Shown: positions 28,767-37,729 of the stretch, in pieces
How positions within the stretch are numbered: the stretch's first letter is position 1
Layout: the number at the start of each line of letters is the position of its first letter
NCBI GenBank assembly: GCA_910574015.1
Contig: CAJSYQ010000010.1
Coordinates: 37,974-101,973 of the forward strand
Length of the DNA stretch: 64,000 nt
DNA from: Eubacteriaceae bacterium
GTDB taxonomy: Bacteria > Bacillota > Clostridia > Lachnospirales > Lachnospiraceae
Direction of reading: 5' to 3'
The notes under the pieces: model-generated
What the model saw: only the letters and a program-made list of their open reading frames with translations
Told to the model about the DNA's origin: nothing
The model's database searches: none
Made by a program: the position numbers and the translations under genes

Positions 28767-28863
28767 TAGAGCGCGCCGGCTTTATTGTTGTTTTTTGATA
28801 AAAAAACGGCGCCTTTTTCACTTTTTTTCGTGTATTATGCACATTATCCCCTTACACCACATA

Positions 28864-28901
28864 AAGAGAACTTTCTTCTCATAGATCAAGAAAGTTCTCT
28901 T
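28864..28901 (-). terminator. Hairpin terminator after small membrane-protein gene
   Basis: AAGAGAACTTTCTT and AAGAAAGTTCTCTT form a perfect 14-base-pair stem with a 10-base loop, 45 bases beyond the stop at 28946. The following T-run on the minus strand is short. Confidence 0.75.
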
Positions 28902-28945
28902 TCATTCAGTCATTCAGCCGGACGGTCCATCCAAAACCGAACTGC

Positions 28946-29158
28946 CTAGTTTTTATGAAATCTCTTATATAGAATATAGATCAGATACGCCGCCGATGAC
29001 AGCACGGTAAGTATAATGGAATACTCCAGCAGCGAGTCAAACGTGGGATTCCAGATGCTGATCAGTACCAGAGATGCAAACAGCAGCATCACCAGCCAGT
29101 ACACAAATGCCAGCGCGGTTACCACTACCCAGCCCACAGCATCCTTTAGGATCTCCAT
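28946..29158 (-). CDS. Small two-span membrane protein of unknown function
   Basis: A short protein with two hydrophobic segments (VVVTALAFVYWLVMLLF and an ILTVLSSAAYLIYILY-type span) and a basic end (KRFHKN). I give the ATG at 29158, which has only a weak AAAAGAG ribosome site. A TTG at 29206 overlaps the stop of the upstream GH43 gene (TTGA) and would give 86 residues; the start is uncertain. It is the last gene of the GH43 lipoprotein transcript. I do not recognise the family. Confidence 0.55.
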   Translation of the reverse strand: MEILKDAVGWVVVTALAFVYWLVMLLFASLVLISIWNPTFDSLLEYSIILTVLSSAAYLIYILYKRFHKN

Positions 29159-29202
29159 CGTATGCTCTTTTCGCAGCGTCTGTTCAGACACTTCTCTTTC
29201 GA

Positions 29203-30846
29203 TCAATACTTAACACCCCACAAACTCTCGTTCTCTCCCACAGCAGAGAACGTCATTGTCTTCGTTCCGGCCTCATCGTTCATCTCACACAGAACGCCGC
29301 TGTACTCCTTGCCGTCTACGATCATATGGATATAATAGGAACCATCCTTTGCCTTCCACATGCCCTGTATCTTCTCACCGAAGAGATTTCCTCCCTCCGT
29401 CAGCACGATCTTTTCCGGCTCTGCGATCAGCGAACCAATCTTCGTCCCCTGATTGATCATATAATATTCGCCCACGACTTTGCTCTTTTCGTATCCCTTC
29501 TCCGACACGCTCTCTCCATCTGTGGCATAGGGGAGCATACAGGGCCATCCCTCTTCATTCAGAAGATACTGGTGTACACGGGGCTGATGCTGCTCTCCTC
29601 TGTTCTCAAACCTAGTGTGGTTCACGATATAGCGCTTGCCGTCCTTGGCAATAAAGGCTGAATTATGACCGGTAGCCATATATGCCTGGTCAAGGGAAGG
29701 CAGCCGGTAATTTCCGGATAGCTTCAGCCCGAAATTGTTGTGGCTTCCAGCCCCTGGTTCCGGGTGCTCCCCCTTCATGTCCTCATAATTTCCATCCGGT
29801 GTTTTGGAGCGGAATACCCGAATCTGGTATCCCTTCTTCTGCTCCAGCCCGCCATAGGAAACATAAAGATAATAGTAATCCGATTCCTTATCATATAAAA
29901 TATACGGCGCCTCAATAGAAACATGTCCGCCGCCCAGCAGCTTCTTTCCAAAATAAGGATCTACATCCTTCTCCGGGTCTGCTTTTGGGTGGATCACCTT
30001 TCCAGTGGACTCGTCGATCTCCAGCAGGAAAATGCCGCCGGACCAGGAGCCGTAGGTCATCCACATCCTTCCGTCCTTATCCCAGAATATCGTAGGATCA
30101 AGAGCATTCGGATACCTTCTGTAGTCATAGCTGATACCTTCATCCTGCGTATATGTCTTCATGGCGGTATCCTTATCCACCACTTCCTCTACATTGGTCT
30201 TATCCAGCGTGTTCTCGTTAAAGCCGGAATAGATCAGATTCCCCTCATACTTAAAAGGTCCCTCCGGCGAAGGCGACGTAGCATAGCAGATGGTGGAGGT
30301 ATAGAAATTGGAGGAGGTGCAGAAGTACATATAATAGAGTTTCCGCTTCTCACTGTACTTCACATCCGGCGCCCATATGCTTGTGCCAGAGGCGGGAATC
30401 ACACTCTCCGTACTGCCGGTAAACGCCAGTGCTCCGTCCTTGCTGGAGTAAATATCACCGAAAATCGGGTTATCCTCCGGCGCCCCCCGATAGAGGTACT
30501 CCCATTTTCTCATATCCTTTGATTTTGCCGATGCCATATGGGAGCCGTAGATATAGTAAGTACCGTCCACTTCCAGGATCGAGGGATCATGAACTGCCTC
30601 TCCCCCTTCGATAAAGCTGGTCTTAATATCCTTCATGTCCACCTTGAAATCTGTTTTCAGGGCGGCTTTCTCACTCTGGGCGGTCTTTTCCCTCTCCGCT
30701 CTATCTTCCGGGGTCAGTGTTCCGGATTTTTCCTCCTGTACTGCCCCTCCGGATCCGGCAGACTGTTTTTCCGCTTTGCCGCAGCCGGTAAACAGGACTG
30801 CCATAACGGTCAGCAGACTGACTGCTGTCTTTATTCTCTTCTTCAT
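29203..30846 (-). CDS. GH43 endo-arabinanase-like lipoprotein
   Basis: A 547-residue lipoprotein. The ATG at 30846 (MKKRIKTAVSLL) has AGGAGGTT 6 bases upstream and a lipobox VLFTGC; a longer frame to 30933 is unsupported. A charged linker (about 25-75) leads to the GH43 domain (about 80-430): AVHDPSILEVDGTYY (base Asp), NALDPTIFWDKDGR (Asp) and VSIEAPYILYD (acid Glu). A lipocalin-like end follows (GMWKAKDGSYYIHM, YSGVLCEM, final LWGVKY). It resembles the secreted enzyme at 10656-12749 without the Ig-like repeats, so the locus again has an anchored and a released version. It probably cuts alpha-1,5-arabinan at the cell surface. Confidence 0.85.
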   Translation of the reverse strand: MKKRIKTAVSLLTVMAVLFTGCGKAEKQSAGSGGAVQEEKSGTLTPEDRAEREKTAQSEKAALKTDFKVDMKDIKTSFIEGGEAVHDPSILEVDGTYYIYGSHMASAKSKDMRKWEYLYRGAPEDNPIFGDIYSSKDGALAFTGSTESVIPASGTSIWAPDVKYSEKRKLYYMYFCTSSNFYTSTICYATSPSPEGPFKYEGNLIYSGFNENTLDKTNVEEVVDKDTAMKTYTQDEGISYDYRRYPNALDPTIFWDKDGRMWMTYGSWSGGIFLLEIDESTGKVIHPKADPEKDVDPYFGKKLLGGGHVSIEAPYILYDKESDYYYLYVSYGGLEQKKGYQIRVFRSKTPDGNYEDMKGEHPEPGAGSHNNFGLKLSGNYRLPSLDQAYMATGHNSAFIAKDGKRYIVNHTRFENRGEQHQPRVHQYLLNEEGWPCMLPYATDGESVSEKGYEKSKVVGEYYMINQGTKIGSLIAEPEKIVLTEGGNLFGEKIQGMWKAKDGSYYIHMIVDGKEYSGVLCEMNDEAGTKTMTFSAVGENESLWGVKY

Positions 30847-30879
30847 GATCAACCTCCTGTAATTTTCAATTCTTATGCT

Positions 30880-30908
30880 ATTATACCAAAATGAAGGGAA
30901 AGAAGCAA
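30880..30908 (-). promoter_or_regulatory. Promoter of GH43 lipoprotein gene
   Basis: TTGCTT (30908-30903), 17-base spacer ending in TGG, and TATAAT (30885-30880), giving a consensus and extended -10. It lies 34 bases before the ATG at 30846. The rest of the gap to 31088 holds the divergent promoter of the GGDEF gene. Confidence 0.75.
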
Positions 30909-31024
30909 CGCCTTTTTTGTGCACATTTACCACCTCATCCCGGGCAGGGCGGGCAGCGCGTCACTTTATTTAATAATTTATCACAAAAATATGTAAAAAA
31001 ACATATCAAAATTATATAACCTAT

Positions 31025-31032
31025 GTTATAAT
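31025..31032 (+). promoter_or_regulatory. Extended -10 promoter of GGDEF-EAL-LamG gene
   Basis: TGTTATAAT (31024-31032 region) is an extended -10 with no recognisable -35, about 56 bases before the ATG at 31088. The upstream DNA is strongly AT-rich. Confidence 0.45.
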
Positions 31033-31087
31033 TCTAATAGAATATTATTGTACGAACAGATTTCATTATGCAAAGGGGAGAGAACTT

Positions 31088-33067
31088 ATGGGAATGGCAG
31101 AATCCAACAGAAATCCGGAAAACGGAACACAGAACACAGGGATCGAGCACGATTATCTCACCGGCCTGGCCAACCGCCGTGGTCTCTATGATCATTATGA
31201 TTCCCTGGCGGAGGACCGCATTGTCCATGCCATGTTTATTGATATTGACAACTTTAAGCGCGTCAATGATATATATGGGCACAGCATGGGGGATAAATTG
31301 CTGATCGCCATCAGCCACCTGATCCAGAACCATGCCCAGGGGTTTACTGCCCGCATCGGCGGTGATGAATATGTCGTTCTGCTGGACGGTGAACTGGACA
31401 CGGCGGAAGTGGAGCACACAGCCGACCAGCTCATCAGCAATATGGAACACATTGATTTCCGCACCGATATCCTCTCTCTTGTCTCACTGAGCATCGGAAT
31501 TGTATTTTCCCAGACAGCATCCCAGCCCTTAGATGATATTCTGGCCAAATGCGACGCCGCCATGTATCAGTCGAAGTATGACGGAAAGAATAAATATACA
31601 ATATACAGTGCCGAAGATAAGACACTGGAGATTAACCGCAACATTGAGGCGGAGATGGAAGACGCCCTGAAAAACGGCGAGTTTCAGGTATACCTGCAGC
31701 CAAAGGTAAACATGGTATCCAGCAGGCTCTACGGCGCCGAAGGACTGTCCCGGTGGGTTCACCCGGTAGACGGAATCCGGCCTCCCGCCTCCTATATTCC
31801 ACTTTTCGAGAAAAACGGATTCATCACTCAGCTGGATCTGTATATATACGAAGAAGTTTGCCGCCTGAAAGCCGCCTGGACCGGGGAGATATACCAGCAC
31901 ATACCAGTCTCCGTCAATATGTCCCGACTTCATCTGTACAACAAGCATTTTGTGGATGATCTGATGGAAATCGCCGCAAAATACAATATCCCGCCTCAGG
32001 AACTGGAGATTGAGATTACCGAAAATACTTTTATAAAAGATAATGCGGAGCTCATTAAGGTGATCGACATCCTTCAGGCTCATGGTTTTATGGTGTCCAT
32101 CGACGATTTCGGATCTGGATATTCGGCACTGAACCTGTTCAAGGATCTGTCCGTGAATACTGTTAAGATTGATAAAGAATTTTTACATTCTTCCTCTGAC
32201 ACCTTCCGGGGAAGAAAGGTACTGCGAAATGTCATCGCCCTGTGCCGCGACCTGAAGATCGACGTGGTGACAGAGGGAATCGAGACCCAGGAGCAGATCG
32301 ACTTTATCACAAGGAGCGGCTGTCCCATCGGCCAGGGCTTTTATTATTCCAAACCGGTTCCCGCGGATGAATTTGTCGTCTTCGCAAAAGAACATCTGGC
32401 AAATATCCAGAATGACTTTACCTTCCGGTTTAACGGCAGCTTAAAGTCAGAAGACGGCGGCATGGAGGGAAGAGTATGCGGCGAGGGCATGCGGTATGAG
32501 GACGGCATCTTCTCAGATTCAAAGGCCATCTGTTTCCCCGGCGGAAAGACGGAGACCAATCTTATCGAGCTGCCGCCAGAAGCCATAGTCAATGACAGCT
32601 ATACGATTTCCATGTGGCTCCGTCCAAAAGAACTGCACCAATGGTCTTCCTCCCTGTATGTAAAATTTGAGACGGGATTTTTCAGTATCTGCCCCCTTGC
32701 CTGGGAGGGCCATTCTGATTTCCGTATCCGGGATTCCCGGGAGATTAACGGCTGGTATGACGTGAATTCCTGCCAGCTCCAAAAAGAATATTGGTGGCAT
32801 GTGATCATCTCCTACAATGCCAACACAGAGATCGCCACCTTCTTTGTCAACGGAGATGTGCTGGCAATAATCAAGGAAGTACCGACAAACCGCTATGTCA
32901 AGCGGATCGTACTGGGCGGCGATGTATTCCAGCCCTCCTATATCGGCGATATGTGCGAGCTGGTGATCTATAATGAGGCAAAGGATTACGACTTCATGCA
33001 GCAACTGCATGAAAGCTATATCACGGATGAGAGATTTGTAGGAGGGCCGTTAAAGAAGCTTCTCTGA
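31088..33067 (+). CDS. Soluble GGDEF-EAL protein with C-terminal LamG-like domain
   Basis: A 659-residue protein with no signal peptide or membrane span. GGDEF domain, about 22-168: active-site ARIGGDEYVV; the RxxD inhibitory site normally just before it is absent. EAL domain, about 185-435: the signature reads AEGL rather than EAL-type EALxR, but the metal-binding Glu is kept, as are SVNMSR, EITENTF, SIDDFGSGYSAL, VKIDK, VTEGIE and IGQGFYYSKP. Hence both diguanylate cyclase and c-di-GMP phosphodiesterase are plausible. Residues about 455-645 look like a LamG/concanavalin-type lectin sandwich (SYTISMWLRPKE, WWHVIISYNANT, IATFFVNGDVLA). A cytoplasmic lectin-like sensor beside a glycan locus is unusual. 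ATG with AAAGGGGAG upstream. Confidence 0.87.
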   Translation: MGMAESNRNPENGTQNTGIEHDYLTGLANRRGLYDHYDSLAEDRIVHAMFIDIDNFKRVNDIYGHSMGDKLLIAISHLIQNHAQGFTARIGGDEYVVLLDGELDTAEVEHTADQLISNMEHIDFRTDILSLVSLSIGIVFSQTASQPLDDILAKCDAAMYQSKYDGKNKYTIYSAEDKTLEINRNIEAEMEDALKNGEFQVYLQPKVNMVSSRLYGAEGLSRWVHPVDGIRPPASYIPLFEKNGFITQLDLYIYEEVCRLKAAWTGEIYQHIPVSVNMSRLHLYNKHFVDDLMEIAAKYNIPPQELEIEITENTFIKDNAELIKVIDILQAHGFMVSIDDFGSGYSALNLFKDLSVNTVKIDKEFLHSSSDTFRGRKVLRNVIALCRDLKIDVVTEGIETQEQIDFITRSGCPIGQGFYYSKPVPADEFVVFAKEHLANIQNDFTFRFNGSLKSEDGGMEGRVCGEGMRYEDGIFSDSKAICFPGGKTETNLIELPPEAIVNDSYTISMWLRPKELHQWSSSLYVKFETGFFSICPLAWEGHSDFRIRDSREINGWYDVNSCQLQKEYWWHVIISYNANTEIATFFVNGDVLAIIKEVPTNRYVKRIVLGGDVFQPSYIGDMCELVIYNEAKDYDFMQQLHESYITDERFVGGPLKKLL

Positions 33068-33071
33068 TCCA

Positions 33072-34061
33072 TCATTCACTTAGATATTCTGGTCTTTTCA
33101 GACTTCCCTTTTTGAAATCATACTCCGGCGTCTGGAGAGGATAGCGGATCTCGTCTTCATAGTACCACGGATCCCCGTCCTGTTCATGGGCCGGATTTTT
33201 CAAGAGTTGGAACTGCTGTGCAGGCATATATCCCTGGGCCAGAAGAAATGCCTTCTTCCCCGCAGCATCCTCACAGACATCCACGATCATAACAACATGT
33301 CCCGGACTGCCCCCCTGAATAAAGATATCCCCTGCCCGGGCCGCCGACAGCCGGATCTTCTTTGACTCCCGCTCCTGGGACAGGGTGCTGGAATAGGCAA
33401 AGACCATCCGGAGATATTTCTTGAAATTTTCATAAGAGGCATCATAGCCTCCGCCTGATATCCAGGAAGTGCTCTGTGCCACCCGGATACGGTATCCCTG
33501 ACGCCATTTTATATAGTCCGCCTGGAACCCGTCTGCAAACTGGAAGGATATGTTATCGTACTGCTCGGTCTCCCAGAAATATTCTGCATACATGCGGATA
33601 ACAGAATCTGCGCACTGCTGCAGGTCCTCCTTTTCAATGGGCAGCTTAAACACGGCTGCATGGGCATCCTGATTCTGTTTATTTTTCCCGTTATAGAGTT
33701 TTACCTTAGCTCCCGCTTTCTTCAGCTTATATCCCCGCAGAAAGCTGCCAAAGCTGTTCCTGCCCACCTTTACCCTCTGAAACCCCGCAGGCGGATTTAC
33801 CCTGGTCTCCAGAGTCATTCCCTCTTCGTTGATAATTTCACCGCCGCCGGCCCCGATCACACCGCCGGACACTGTGCCGCCAAATATCGTACCGCCGGAC
33901 ACCGCCACCTGGGAAGCATTGGCAGAACCGCCGGACACCGCCACCTCCGTATCGCTTCCCCAGGAGAAGGGACGGCACAATACCAAAACAAAAGTAAGAA
34001 CAACCGCTCCCAACACGGTTGAAATCATGATCGCATCCTTTTCCGTCATTCTATGTCTCAC
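33072..34061 (-). CDS. DUF4846-like membrane-anchored protein
   Basis: A 329-residue protein with a single N-terminal membrane span (about 11-30). The GTG at 34061 has GGGGGA 6 bases upstream; ATG 34049 is too far from it. A Gly/Ser/Val-rich low-complexity stretch (about 38-75, VSGG repeated) acts as a linker. The C-terminal domain matches what I remember of DUF4846: AGDIFIQGGSPGHVVMIVDV resembles the His region of NlpC/P60-like papain-fold enzymes, and CADSVIRMYAEYFW could hold a Cys. A cell-envelope hydrolase or amidase role is possible but not shown. It is convergent with the GGDEF gene (4-base gap). Confidence 0.65.
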   Translation of the reverse strand: MRHRMTEKDAIMISTVLGAVVLTFVLVLCRPFSWGSDTEVAVSGGSANASQVAVSGGTIFGGTVSGGVIGAGGGEIINEEGMTLETRVNPPAGFQRVKVGRNSFGSFLRGYKLKKAGAKVKLYNGKNKQNQDAHAAVFKLPIEKEDLQQCADSVIRMYAEYFWETEQYDNISFQFADGFQADYIKWRQGYRIRVAQSTSWISGGGYDASYENFKKYLRMVFAYSSTLSQERESKKIRLSAARAGDIFIQGGSPGHVVMIVDVCEDAAGKKAFLLAQGYMPAQQFQLLKNPAHEQDGDPWYYEDEIRYPLQTPEYDFKKGSLKRPEYLSE

Positions 34062-34081
34062 TCTTTTCCCCCATTTCTGCT

Positions 34082-34612
34082 CTATGCCTGATCATTCTCT
34101 ATCGTGATCTGACAGCTCTTCATGGCCTGCAGCGCCGTTTTATGACTTTCTGGTGTAACGCCCGCACAGCAGGCGGCGTCCACCACAATCTCCGCCTCCG
34201 GCAAAAATGCCTTTACCAGAAGGGCATTGGAGATCACACAGATGTCGGTACACAACCCTACCAGCGTGATCTGCCCGATGGGTTCCCTTCGGTCTTCCTC
34301 CCTCAGCAGCTCTCCCAGCTCCACAGATCCGAAGGACGGCTTATCTATGACCTTATACGCCTCCCCCTCCGGCAGCTCCCGGCTGATCTGCCATCCCTTT
34401 GTTTCCCGGATGCAATGGGCGACGGGAAGCCTCCGTCCCTCCTGCGTCCGGCTATAGCCGCTGTCATGGGTATCTCTCGTATAGATCACCCTTCCGCAGA
34501 AGCTGTCTATCTTTGCCCTCACCCGGGGCACCACCGCCTCCGCCTCTGCCGATCCCAGCGCTCCGTCTATAAAATCCTTCTGCATATCTACTACGATCAG
34601 AAAATTCTGCAT
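34082..34612 (-). CDS. Isochorismatase-family cysteine hydrolase (nicotinamidase-like)
   Basis: A 176-residue single-domain hydrolase. The catalytic triad can be placed: Asp in VVDMQKDF (about 9), Lys in VIDKPSFGS (about 90) and Cys in VGLCTDICV (about 121). The metal-binding Asp/His pair of nicotinamidases appears as YTRDTHDSGY. It may therefore deamidate nicotinamide or a related amide; PncA-like activity is plausible but not certain. It ends 20 bases before the GTG of the DUF4846 gene and may be cotranscribed with it. Confidence 0.82.
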   Translation of the reverse strand: MQNFLIVVDMQKDFIDGALGSAEAEAVVPRVRAKIDSFCGRVIYTRDTHDSGYSRTQEGRRLPVAHCIRETKGWQISRELPEGEAYKVIDKPSFGSVELGELLREEDRREPIGQITLVGLCTDICVISNALLVKAFLPEAEIVVDAACCAGVTPESHKTALQAMKSCQITIENDQA

Positions 34613-34695
34613 AATCTGTCCTCCCAGACTGGTTTTTCACATCTGGGTATAGTATACTATAAGGAATGAAAAATATCAAATCAGAGGTGATTTTT

Positions 34696-35397
34696 ATGTA
34701 TACCATTCATGACCGCGTCTCCTACAGCCGCATAGACCGGGACGGCCTCATGGGCATATCTAATGTTGTGGACTGCCTGCAGGACTGCTGCATGTTCCAC
34801 TCAGAGGATGCAGGGCACTCTGCCCTGGAACTTCTGAAAAAAGACCGGGCCTGGCTGGTGAGCTCCTGGCATGTCGTATTCCGCCGCCGGCCGACCCTGG
34901 GGGAATACATCAGCATCCACACATGGCCCTATCAATTCAAGGGTATCTTTGGCAGCCGCAATTTCTTAATGGAAACTCCCGAACATGAGGTTCTCGCCTA
35001 TGCGGACTCCCGCTGGTTCTATTTTGATTCCGCAGCGGGGCGCCCGGCACGCATTGACCGGGAAGAGATCGAGGTCTATCCCACCGAGCCGCCCTATGAG
35101 ATGGAACATGCCCCCCGGAAGGTGAACTGCCCGGAAGACATGGAGTTAAAGCAGGTGATCGAGGTGTCTCCGAATTATCTGGATACGAATGATCATGTCA
35201 ACAACGGGCAGTATGTGCGCCTGGCGGCAAACGCCCTCCCCATGAATTATCCGGTAAAGCAGCTCCGGGCGGAGTTCCGTCTGGCGGCAAAGCTGGGGAA
35301 CACACTCCATCTGCGGACTGCTGTTACGGAGGATCGTTTTTATGCCACCCTGACAGACCGGGAGGGGGAGCCCTATTTCCTGTGTGAATTCCTATAG
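34696..35397 (+). CDS. Acyl-ACP thioesterase
   Basis: A 233-residue double hot-dog thioesterase of the FatA/FatB-like bacterial group, which releases fatty acids from acyl carrier protein. Signature regions are WLVSSWHVVFRRRP in the N-terminal half and YLDTNDHVNNGQYV in the second, holding the likely catalytic Asn/His pair. The ATG at 34696 (MYTIHDRVSYSR) is chosen because AGAGGTGA lies 6-7 bases upstream; an in-frame ATG at 34666 lacks a ribosome site. It is a single plus-strand gene between minus-strand neighbours, diverging from the isochorismatase gene. Confidence 0.85.
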   Translation: MYTIHDRVSYSRIDRDGLMGISNVVDCLQDCCMFHSEDAGHSALELLKKDRAWLVSSWHVVFRRRPTLGEYISIHTWPYQFKGIFGSRNFLMETPEHEVLAYADSRWFYFDSAAGRPARIDREEIEVYPTEPPYEMEHAPRKVNCPEDMELKQVIEVSPNYLDTNDHVNNGQYVRLAANALPMNYPVKQLRAEFRLAAKLGNTLHLRTAVTEDRFYATLTDREGEPYFLCEFL

Positions 35398-35410
35398 GTA
35401 CAGAGTTGAA

Positions 35411-35485
35411 AAAAACTACAAATCGAAGAGAAGCTTTTATCCGCCTGGCGGATCTCACGCTTCCTCTCGATTTGCAGTTTCTTCT
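35411..35485. terminator. Long imperfect hairpin between convergent genes
   Basis: An inner perfect stem ATCCGCC/GGCGGAT (35439-35454 area) is extended outwards by imperfectly paired arms (AAACTACAAATCGA against TCGATTTGCAGTTT). It separates the thioesterase and PepSY genes and may terminate both. Confidence 0.65.
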
Positions 35486-35489
35486 AAAA

Positions 35490-36224
35490 TCAGTCATCGA
35501 TCTCTTTTTCAAACTTTATGATCTTTCCCGTCCTGGCATTGATCTCCACCTCATACTCATATATGCCCTCAACCATATCTACCTCGTAGACAGCCACTCC
35601 ATCGTCCTTGTCAAACTTTACTTTTACCACAGTGGCCCCCGGCGCCTTGGACAGGGCGATGGTCTTTGCTTTCTCCACGCCGATATAACTGTTCTTTGAC
35701 GCCGTTTTCCCGCTGACGGTGATCTCCCACTCATATTCCAGCAGCTTACCGGTTTTGCTGTTATATACCAGCTCATATTTCTTGCTGCCCTTGACCATTT
35801 TAATCTTATACTGCGACATGCCGTCGTCAAATTTCAGCTTAATACTGCGGACCGATGCGCCTTTCACCTGTTTCTTTGCCTTCTTCGTCATGGCCTTACG
35901 AGACAGGTTTTTCTTATTCTGGTTCGTAACCGCCGGATGCATCGTCTCCCAGCCATATTCCAGAAGTTTTCCGTCTGACGCGCGGTATTTCAGCTTATAT
36001 TCCTTATTCTTCCGAACCAGCTCCACATCGTATACCATCGCACCATTTTCCATATCGGTATCCAGCTCCGTCACCGCCGCGGAAGGAACCTTTTTTAATG
36101 CCAGCTTCTTTGCCGCCGCAAAGCTCCCAATCTTCTTCGCCCCGGCAGTCACGGCCCCCTCCGTCACCGTTATGGCGGATAAAAGCATTGCTGCCGCAAG
36201 TAATCTCAACATTATTTTTTTCAT
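35490..36224 (-). CDS. Secreted protein with three PepSY-type repeats
   Basis: A 244-residue secreted protein. The signal peptide ends near AVTAGA. Three PepSY-like repeats follow (about 32-95, 110-170 and 178-242), each closing with a motif such as DGKLLEYGWE, TGKLLEYEWE or TGKIIKFEKE. PepSY domains are thought to bind or inhibit peptidases or to sense at the envelope. GAGGGA gives a normal ribosome site. It lies 115 bases downstream of the histidine kinase stop, on the same strand, so it could be a member of that regulon; pairs of PepSY proteins and HAMP kinases are common in Clostridia. Confidence 0.82.
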   Translation of the reverse strand: MKKIMLRLLAAAMLLSAITVTEGAVTAGAKKIGSFAAAKKLALKKVPSAAVTELDTDMENGAMVYDVELVRKNKEYKLKYRASDGKLLEYGWETMHPAVTNQNKKNLSRKAMTKKAKKQVKGASVRSIKLKFDDGMSQYKIKMVKGSKKYELVYNSKTGKLLEYEWEITVSGKTASKNSYIGVEKAKTIALSKAPGATVVKVKFDKDDGVAVYEVDMVEGIYEYEVEINARTGKIIKFEKEIDD

Positions 36225-36339
36225 GGCAAATCCCTCGCTTTCTTTTTTATGGCCCCAATGGATGTTTCAGACCGTCCATCTGCTCCTTGTCGACCCTGGC
36301 ATCATCATACCATCAAAAGATTAAAATAAAATTAAAGAA

Positions 36340-37728
36340 TCAGCGTTTCATAAAAATAACTAAAAATTCGCTTCCCTTTCCCTTCTCACTCTCCACGGAT
36401 ATCCTGGCATGGTGCAGTCTTGCGATCTCCGCCGCCATGGATAATCCCAGCCCCAGGGAATGCTCCTGGGAACATCTGGCGGCGTCTGCCTGATAGAACC
36501 GGTGAAAGATCCGATCCATCTCGTGCTGCTCCATCCCAATCCCATCATCCCGGACACTGATACAGATCTCTTCGTCCCTGCCAAAGGCACTTACCATGAT
36601 ATGTCCGCCGGCTCTCCCATAGCGGTAGGCATTGGAGATCAGATTGGTCAGCAGCCGCACCAGAAGCTCGGTATTTCCCCTGATGGCAAGGCCCGGTTCC
36701 GCGCGGCATTCCAGCGTGATCCCCTTCCGGCTGTTCAGCAGTTGTTCCTCCGAGACCAGTTCCACCAGCTGAGACAGGTCAACCTCTTCCTCTTCCGGCA
36801 GCACCTCCAGTCTCTCCAGCCGGGAGTACTGGAGCATCCCGTTCACAAGCCGTTTCATATAGCCCCCCTGACGCTGGATCAGCCGGAGAGCATCTCTGTA
36901 TTCCTCCGGTGACCGCTCTCTGGCCAATGTCAGCTCCGTCTGCGCCAGTATAGTAGAAACCGGCGTCCGCAGCTCGTGAGACACATCCGAGGTAAATTGT
37001 TTCTGATTTTCAAAGGATCTCTCCAGCCGGTCCATCATATGATTGAAGGAATAAGCCAGCTGGTGCAGATCATCTCTGCCTCTTTCCAGCTCGATCCGGC
37101 GGGACAGGTCGGCTCCGTCATTGATGCTCTCTGCCGTCTCCGTCATCTTCCGGATGGGACGCAAAAATGTGCCCGCCAGCAGAAACCCTCCCACAATGGC
37201 TGCCAGCACCAGCAGGGGCGCCACAAGAAGTGTCAATTCCGCCATCCTGCCAAGGATCGTCTCGGAGGCATCCTCATTCACGATCCCCTGCAGTACCAGC
37301 CCCTCCATCTCTTCCGCTGCCAGCCTCACCTGGCACACATAATATTTCTCCTGGCCTGCCATCTGCGTCCAGATCCCCTCTCTGTCTGAGAAAGGAATCG
37401 CCACTGGGGATTTCCCGTAAATGGTCCTGCCGTCCCCGTCCAGCAGCACGGAATATACCCCTTTCCTCTCGGGAATAAAATCATCGTCGATCTCAAGATA
37501 ACCGTCCCCATACAGGATATAGTGATCCCCCGGCTCCACGTCATCGCTGTCGAAGTCCTCTGTGTACTCAATCTCATCCCGGTTTTCCTCCACTACGGTA
37601 CGCAGCGTCCCTTTTACATCACTGTAAAGAACATACCGGTTGATAATAAATATCATAGAAAACATAATGGCAAAGATCACGATCATCAATGCCGAAAACC
37701 ATAATGTAATCTTTACCCTTATTGTCAC
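36340..37728 (-). CDS. HAMP-domain membrane sensor histidine kinase
   Basis: A 462-residue kinase. Two membrane spans (about 7-30 and 165-187) flank an acidic extracellular sensor domain (IEYTEDFDSDDVEPGD). HAMP follows (about 188-240), then HisKA with the phospho-His in SDVSHELRTPVS, and the ATPase domain with N box (NLISNAYRYG), G1 (VRDDGIGM), F box (IFHRFYQAD) and G2 (LGLGLSMA). It starts 1 base after the stop of the response regulator and both follow the amino-acid ABC genes, so all four form one run. It should phosphorylate that regulator. The stimulus is unknown. Confidence 0.92.
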   Translation of the reverse strand: MTIRVKITLWFSALMIVIFAIMFSMIFIINRYVLYSDVKGTLRTVVEENRDEIEYTEDFDSDDVEPGDHYILYGDGYLEIDDDFIPERKGVYSVLLDGDGRTIYGKSPVAIPFSDREGIWTQMAGQEKYYVCQVRLAAEEMEGLVLQGIVNEDASETILGRMAELTLLVAPLLVLAAIVGGFLLAGTFLRPIRKMTETAESINDGADLSRRIELERGRDDLHQLAYSFNHMMDRLERSFENQKQFTSDVSHELRTPVSTILAQTELTLARERSPEEYRDALRLIQRQGGYMKRLVNGMLQYSRLERLEVLPEEEEVDLSQLVELVSEEQLLNSRKGITLECRAEPGLAIRGNTELLVRLLTNLISNAYRYGRAGGHIMVSAFGRDEEICISVRDDGIGMEQHEMDRIFHRFYQADAARCSQEHSLGLGLSMAAEIARLHHARISVESEKGKGSEFLVIFMKR

Positions 37729-37729
37729 T

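Noticed and set aside
28798..28820. GGCGCC-centred near-palindrome as a terminator
   Set aside because: The stem is mainly A/T tracts and it lies upstream of the operon promoter, so it might be a protein site but not a terminator.
33829..34107. Low-complexity plus-strand frame rich in Pro and Thr
   Set aside because: It is the antisense of the Gly/Ser-rich linker of the DUF4846 protein.
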